Part shown: positions 58,080-64,000 of the stretch, in pieces
Layout of the letters: each line of letters starts with the position of its first letter
Numbering within the stretch: position 1 is the stretch's first letter
Assembly: GCA_963921825.1 (NCBI GenBank)
Contig: OY997593.1
Coordinates: 49,832,039-49,896,038 of the forward strand
DNA: 64,000 bases
Origin: Erodium maritimum
Taxonomy: Eukaryota > Streptophyta > Magnoliopsida > Geraniales > Geraniaceae
Direction of reading: 5' to 3'
Program-made: the position numbers and the translations under genes
Notes under the pieces: generated by a model
Databases searched by the model: none
What the model was told of the DNA's origin: nothing
Seen by the model: only the letters and a program-made list of their open reading frames with translations

Positions 58080-58614
58080 TACCTTCAAGTTTTCAGATCT
58101 CTAGAGTACTTCGATCGGCTCATTTACCCTAACCACGAATTCTTGTCTTCACGGATAGCCGAAGGTTGTCATTGCACCCAGTTAGCCTCCTCATAGTCCA
58201 TTGGATTAGGTTGTGGCGATTGTCCCTACATGCCTGCCATCATCAGCTTCATTTCTTTTAACTGCTCCATGACTTGATTTATTTCTACTGTTGAGTTGAC
58301 TGTAGAGCCTCCAAGTCCTCTTTCAGAATGCCAAGCATCATTGGCCAAAATATTCTTTAGAATATCTTGGCATTCCTGCAGAGTGTGTTTGGTGAATGAC
58401 CCACCAGATGCGGAGTTCAGCTCTGCTTGACTTGCTCTGTTCAATCCTTGGTAGAATGTCTGCAGCTGCAACCACAACTCTTGTCCATGGTGAGGACACT
58501 TCCTCGTGAGTCATTGATATCTCGCCCAAGCTTCTGCCAGTGATTCAAAGTTTGATTGAGCAAAATTCTGGATCTTGGCTCTGAGCTGCTTAGTATTCCT
58601 TGGCGAGTAGAATC
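58080..58614 (-). mobile_element. Ty3/gypsy gag fragment (Athila/Tat-like)
   Basis: The minus strand encodes decayed gag with family-typical words: YSPRNTKQLRAKIQNF, SLAEAWARY, RKCPHHG, LQTFYQGLNRASQAEL and SASGGSFTKHT. This order is that of gag in Athila/Tat-type gypsy elements. Only part of gag is present and it is broken. It is cut on its N-terminal side by the family-B LTR starting at about 58615, so the LTR is likely a later insertion and not this gag's own LTR. Confidence 0.72.
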
Positions 58615-60480
58615 TAGCACGAACCGCCCCCGGTCGATCCCAGTCAAACCGTTGATTTTTGGCGAAGTTTGACTTTCGACCAGAAAAGTCAAACGAGGAC
58701 TCGGGAGTCATTCGGGACCTTTCCAGGACTCAAAAAGCTTAGTCGTTGTTATGGTTAGCTTATTTGGGTCATTTCCTTTCAATTGACTGTCTTTGTGTAA
58801 AAGTCAAACTCGGGTCAAACTTAGAACAATTAACGACTAAACCCTAATTAATTAAAGTTGCTGGATTTTATTAAGGAAAAGGTGGTCCCCACATGGACAC
58901 TTGGCCATTGTGGCTTGGAGGAGAAGGAAATGGGTCTCCAATGACCCATTTACCCTCACTTATGCAAAAGGGAAGAAATGGGACTTACGGGTATTTTGGT
59001 CCATCCATTATTAGGTTAAAGGGACCATTTGGAAGAGCATTTTCAGCTCATTTTTGTTGCTGGCCGAAAATCACTAGAGGAAGAAGAGGGAAGAGCTCAA
59101 AAACTTGGAGAAGAAGCAAAGGAAAAAAGGCAAACTTTTGGGGTGGATTTCTTCCCAAATCATCTCCAAATCACACCATCTTCATCCCCTCTTCATCCCC
59201 AAGGTAAGTGAACTCTCACAATTCTCTTTCAATCAATTTTAGATTATGGGTTTCCATGGTTTTTGCTTGAACTTGTTGGGTTTTGTTGTAAGTGTTGTTA
59301 GTTGATTGTTTAGTGAAGTAGAGATGGAGGTTTTGGTTAGAGATGGAGGTTTTGGTTAGAGATGAGGTGTTTGTTGATGTTTGGAGGAAACCCATTGTGG
59401 GTATTGAAGTTTGAGGGTTTTGGTGACTGATTTTGAGTTTTGATGTTGGTAAAAATGGATTTTTTGGTGTAGATTTTCGTGGAAACGAAGTTGGGGAAGA
59501 AGGGGTTTGAGGCTGCCTAGATTTGGCACGGGAAGGGCCTCTGGCCGGCCCTCTGAGCGGCACGGTCCGGGCTCAGTACCGGCCCTCTGAGCGGCACGGT
59601 CCGAGTCCCAGACCGACCCTCTGAGCGGCACGGTCCGGGCCTGGTTCCCGGCCTTAGAGGGGCACGGTCCGGGTCTGGTTCCAGGCCTCTGAGGGGCACG
59701 GCCCGGGCCGGTTTCCAGATCTGTGGGATGCCCGAATTGGGCCTAGTTCGGGCCCAATTCACCTTTTGGCCCAAGTGTTTGGAATTAGGGGTAATCTAGG
59801 TAGTTTACTTTAAAACCGTCGTTGTTTGTTTAGTAATTTTAGCATTAATTTATGTTCCTAGACCTTATTCTTGAGAGCGGAGGAGGAGACTTCTAGGCGC
59901 TCGGTTGGTTAAGCTTTTGGAGAACTTGATGTAGGGAAGAGTAGTAAATTTCCGCTTTTAATTATTGAATGTTAATAGTATGCATATAGGATGATAATAA
60001 CCGGAAAGGTCCTAGTTTGCATATAGGATGTGATTCACTAGAATAAAAGCTTTCAATTACGATAATAACCGGAAGAGTCTTAGTTTGCATATAGGATGTG
60101 ATTCACTAGAATAACCGCTTTCAATTATGGGAATTGTCGTGCTGGTAGAATGGTCATGTCGAGCCTTAGGATTAATTGTGGTTGTGTTGGATTGTGATCA
60201 ATGGTCCTCAAAGGTCGATGCATGTTCCATTCTTTGGTTAATATAAGAGTCATGTTAAACTAGATGAATTACGATGGTTGTGATATGCATGTTTGATATG
60301 TGATATGATTGATTGAGTGACTGTGTCGAATGTGATATGATTGTGCCTGGTGACGTGATCAGGTGAATGATAGACCGATGCGACATGCTTGGTAAGTCAT
60401 GCAGGTAAGCTTGGTTGATAATATGAGTTCGGTGTAGTGTGTTTGTTTGGTATTGTGTGCATTGTGGTTTTCTTGCCCCG
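58615..60480 (+). mobile_element. Family-B large LTR, 3'-truncated copy
   Basis: It starts near CACGAACCGCCCCCGGTCG and follows the 12913-14617/17969-18240 copy, including the AAG/GTAAGTG donor-like site (59203) after a CATCTTCATCCCC leader and the CATATAGGATGTGA repeats (59980-60120). Homology fades at about 60480, so the palindrome-bearing end is absent. A 40-bp minisatellite is present. Confidence 0.72.
59530..59715 (+). repeat. Minisatellite, about 40-bp units (family-B LTR)
   Basis: Four to five units built on CTCTGAGCGGCACGGTCCGG. The equivalent place in the 12913 copy (13795-14050) has a related but scrambled GGCACGG/CCGGCACGG array. Confidence 0.88.
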
Positions 60481-61117
60481 AGGTGTGTTTCCGGGAGGCT
60501 ACCAATGCATTTAAATGACGATGAACATTTTGAAGTTGTCTGATTTTAGGGGCAACGAATCATCTCTCAAACTAGTCCTAACTCCTCACGTTGTTTCGGA
60601 CCCTAATGGAATCTAACCACCCAGCTCTTACGAATCAGGATGTAGGGAGACCCAAAGCCTTACGTTCTTTGATAATTTCTAACTTTCGGTATGAATCCTA
60701 TGGTTATTGAAATCGTGTTAAACTAGTTATCACTAGTCTAGATTTAAACCCAATTTGTATAAGATTTCTGACCTAATTGCAACCCACCTCTCACGAGTGT
60801 CAGATTGCAATTCCCACCTTCTATCAGGCCTACCTGGGAGACAGAACATTAAGTTTAAATCGAATACAAACCCTAAATCAAATCATCCAACACAATAATC
60901 ATTCACATTCAACACATTGGAAAATAAATCTCTACTCCCCTATAACCCTAGATTATGGGGTTTTAGTTATTCATGAACAAGGAAGAAGAAGATGTCATTG
61001 ATGAACACAAACAAAGCTTCATAATTGAATAAAGTAGAGAGATACAATACCCAAGATTAATTACAATGATGTTCTTCTAAGTATAAATCATCTCCCTAGC
61101 TTGCTCTCAACTCTCCT
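60481..61117. other. Unassigned repeat-like DNA
   Basis: Possibly the flank or LTR of an undetermined retroelement: the right part (60890-61090) is A-rich with ATGAACAAGGAAGAAG and a GAGAGATACAATACCC word. No coding signal; not classified. Confidence 0.35.
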
Positions 61118-61697
61118 TGTCACGCCCCAAATCCGGTTTTGGCCGGACTCGAGACGTGACTTGAAGATAAAACTAAATATTACAATAAAACGTCTCAAAT
61201 TGCAATACTCAATCCTCCAAATAATATTTCCCATCAAAATATCTCAGTGAAAGCTCCAGAATAAATTCTTAAAACATAGAGTTCATAATCCAAAATGGGA
61301 CCATGGTCGTCTCTAAACATAAAAGCACTCGGACCCACCGAAGCTCCCGAGCCTCGAGTCCGTTACTCATCAAGCCAACATATACAAACAGTAAACAACA
61401 ATAGGGGTGAGCTTGCGCTCAGTAGGGAAAATAATAAACAACTCAGTCTCTGGTTTAGTAATAAAGAGCCTTAGCTCGACAACATGATAAGCAATTAACA
61501 CTATAATTCAGTAAAACGCAGTCGAATAGATAAAGTTAAAACATCATTATATCCTTAAGATTAGCGATGACTTTTAATCGAATAAGTGAAAGCGCTGTAA
61601 ACATTTGATGACTACTAAGATGGGAGCAACTAAATATCACACCAACAACTCGAATCCTCGATACTCCGATCCACGAGTAGGTTCTTGTGTCATATCG
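61118..61697 (-). mobile_element. Family-B LTR, terminal part, host of a second copy
   Basis: It starts TGTCACGCCCCAAATCCGG and carries the GAGCTTGCGCTC palindrome (61409-61420) with ACCCCTAT on its other strand. It is cut at 61697 by another family-B LTR beginning with the same word. Confidence 0.78.
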
Positions 61698-62639
61698 TGT
61701 CACGCCCCAAATCCGGTTTTGACCGGACTCGAGACGTGACCTGAACCAAACGAGGTAAAAGTAATAAAACTGTAATAAATTCTTTTACAACTGAGAACGA
61801 GTCCAAAGTATTTCTCAAAAACCCAAAAAAAAACAGAGGTCAAAACTTGATAAGTAACATAAGGTAAATAAAGTTCAGCAATGTGGACCAACACATCTCT
61901 AATACAATCCTCAAGACATCCGGAAGCTCCCGAGCCTCGAATTTCCCCAAATCTCAAGCATACATGTACACACAATAAATAAACAAATAGGGGTGAGCTT
62001 ACGCTCTGTAGGGAAAATCGTAAATGACCTTAGTCTCCAAGTTTAGTACTAAAACTGTTTTAATTCGATGTCGCAAAAGTATTTAAAACCCTTAGACCAA
62101 AGGATGTAATTAACAAATAAGAGGTAACAATATCAATAGTGCGTTCTCAAGGATAACGATAACTTCCCAGAGAATAAATGGAGAACATTATAATGAAATA
62201 GAAACTCATCACACTGGGAACAAGTAAATACTATTAAGCAAAGAAATGCTATGGAATCCGTTGTGATGAAATAACCTCGCTTCTTCAAAGCTGACAGTAA
62301 CTTAAAAGATGTTCATAATAAATACTTTAACGGATCAATAATAGTAAAAATGGGAATAATCGATATCTTGCCAACCACTCGCTTTCTCAAGCCTCCGATC
62401 CATGGATAGATTCTGGGATCACCTCGGTTCCCACATTCCGATCCACCAGAGTATCCATATCATATCAGATTTTCCCTCGGTCCAGAGGAAGCACATGCGT
62501 CGGGGCACCGGAAACAATCCCAAATGGGCGCTTATCATCGGGATTCCCAGAAATGCCTCCAAAGGACCATATGTCATAGGGGACCAAGTAGTGCACCCAC
62601 TAGGATGCAGTTCCTTGGGGTGAAACCATAAGTAATCCT

Positions 62640-62860
62640 TTCCCCGCAGGGTAAACTGTCCAATTGCCCGCAGGCCCAATAACCAATGCCCCGCAGGGTC
62701 CAATAACCAAATGCCCGCAGGCCCAATAACCAATGCCCCACAGGGTCCAATAACCAAATGCCCGCAGGCCCAATAACCAATGCCCCGCAGGGTCCAATAA
62801 CCGATTGCCCGCAGGCCCAATAATCCATGAATATCCCGCAGAATCTGCCAATACTCAACT
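62640..62860 (-). repeat. Minisatellite, about 20/40-bp units (family-B LTR)
   Basis: Alternating GCCCGCAGGCCCAATAACCA and CCCCGCAGGGTCCAATAACC units, about ten in all. The 18500-18590 copy has only three to four. Open frames with WLLGLRA/YWTLRG repeats on the minus strand are a by-product. Confidence 0.9.
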
Positions 62861-63010
62861 CTCATAGTATCCAGTAACCAATGAATATCCCGCAGGATCT
62901 TCCAATACTCAACTCTTATAATATCCAGTAACCAATACCCTCAGTCTCTAAACTCAGTCATTAACTCACTGTATCTGTCCAACTCCAACCACCTCATCGG
63001 CACCGGATTA

Positions 63011-63027
63011 CCCCCCCCCCCCCCCCC
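63011..63027 (+). other. C17 homopolymer
   Basis: Seventeen consecutive C inside the family-B LTR. Confidence 0.9.
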
Positions 63028-64000
63028 GGTGTAGTACCAACCATTTCATACTTACCGCGTACTTACCTGCCACCAACCATCGGCACATCGATCACCTGAT
63101 TGTACCCCTTTGGCACAATCAGTCATACTCGATCATCCGTTTAACCAACAATTTACATCAACATAAACACTCAACCAACCAAGTATGCATTCAACCAATC
63201 AATCATCAAGTGAACGAACAAATAGGCATTCGATAAGACAAGCTAATCTAGTTTCATTAGACTCTTAAGTTAACTCGACAACAATCAATCAAGCATGTGA
63301 ACCTAGCACGCAACTAATCCGAGAGCTCTTCACAGCCTCTCTACCAGTAAATGAAGTTCCCAAGTATTGAAAGCACACTTCACTAATTGTCATCGTCCTA
63401 AGCATGCATACTAGACTCATCCATTTATTAGTAATTGAAATACGATAATCCTAGTTATTCGCATCCTATAGGAAATTCTAGGACCTTTCCGATTTTATTA
63501 TCCTAATCATGCATTCTAAGCGGTAATTAAATAATTAAGACTTTCCCTACCTCGTGGTCTTCCTCTAATAAAACTCTGATGAGACGCTTGAGTGGTCACA
63601 ACTCCGATCTTCACAATCCGGCGTGATCTTCGTTCTTCTAGCTCGGGTCCAAGCCCTCGCGCTCGGGCGAAGTCCCGTCTATTTTTGACAAAGAAAAAGT
63701 CCAATCAAAACGGTAATCGTCCAAAGGTCCACTGATTTAACCCAATTTTATCCTTTCAATTTCTCACCTTGAATTAATTAAAACCGATAATTAAGTCTGA
63801 TTTTAAAATATTTTTCAGTCGAATTCGGGTTGACCCGGATCCAAGCCCGAACCCGGTCCAGACCCGGTCTAGTCTCTGGCCCAGACCCGAGTCCCGTTCT
63901 GCTTTGTCCGGCCCGAAACCAGTCAGGCCTAAGGCCCAACTTGACAATCCTGGCCCAAGACTTGAATCGAGGTACTGTCCGAGTTGAGGTCGAGGGAGGA

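Larger units (their letters stand above)
61698..64000 (-). mobile_element. Family-B LTR nested in another family-B LTR, runs off the window
   Basis: It begins TGTCACGCCCCAAATCCGG and parallels the 12913-19345 copy in inverse order. It has a GAGCTTACGCTC palindrome (61995-62006), a minisatellite (62640-62860), a C17 run, the CCTATAGG/TAGTTATTCGCATCC block (63450-63470) and the CTACCTCGTGGTCTTCCTC block (63549). The far end and target duplication are outside the window. Confidence 0.8.

Noticed and set aside
58226-58711. Possible host gene on the minus strand
   Set aside because: Words such as RKCPHHG and QTFYQGLN are gypsy gag, not a host protein.
62419-62865. Three overlapping minus-strand ORFs with WLLGLRA/YWTLRG repeats
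   Set aside because: By-product of the CCCGCAGGxCCAATAACC minisatellite with a unit length that keeps all frames open.

Overview
The window is nuclear DNA of a flowering plant, most likely a eudicot. It holds spliced genes of plant families (a group C MAP kinase, a TLC-domain membrane protein, a BEL1-type homeobox pseudogene) in a sea of plant Ty1/copia elements, large solo LTRs, LINE-like retroposons and MULE, hAT and PIF/Harbinger MITEs. By eye, two host genes look intact and everything else is repeat, relic or unassigned intergenic DNA. No rRNA, tRNA or CRISPR was seen.

Layout. 1-8.7 kb: a BEL1-like homeobox pseudogene on the minus strand. A complete-length Copia element (122-7676) sits exactly on one of its splice donors. 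The Copia 5' LTR was split by an RRM-carrying LINE remnant, whose TA-rich tail holds an array of (TA)n-flanked Micron-like repeats. 9.1-10 kb: a retroposon with a 14-bp target duplication. 11.4-20.5 kb: a nest made of a Copia-type LTR holding a Harbinger MITE and a large family-B solo LTR, which is itself split by a family-A solo LTR. 21.9-22.9 kb: an intact five-exon TLC-domain gene (minus). 23.9-31.8 kb: two more ORF-bearing retroposons, a fold-back MULE-type MITE and LINE remnants. 32.1-36.6 kb: an old Copia remnant carrying a LINE and a solo LTR. 36.6-45.3 kb: two family-A solo LTRs, a fold-back element with a GATAAAA-rich core, and another retroposon. 46.2-49.4 kb: an intact group C MAP kinase gene (minus) with a hAT MITE in its intron. 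50.0-57.2 kb: a long-TIR MULE with perfect 9-bp target duplications, carrying a young Copia element and a LINE remnant. 57.2-64 kb: a retroposon, an Athila-like gag scrap and several family-B LTR copies, one inside another.

The two intact genes are unrelated and share no operon-like logic. The MAP kinase is predicted to signal in cytosol and nucleus. The TLC protein is a multi-span membrane protein of uncertain biochemical role. The rest of the window is a stratified record of insertions whose order can be read from target-site duplications. The most unusual signals are (i) a set of about 0.75-1.9 kb retroposons with a 5' ORF, a shared 3' end and good target duplications, (ii) LINE copies that keep ORF1 or the ORF1/ORF2 junction and the 3' end but lack the ORF2 body, and (iii) a palindrome plus ACCCCTA motif conserved in every large LTR that reaches it, across two diverged families.
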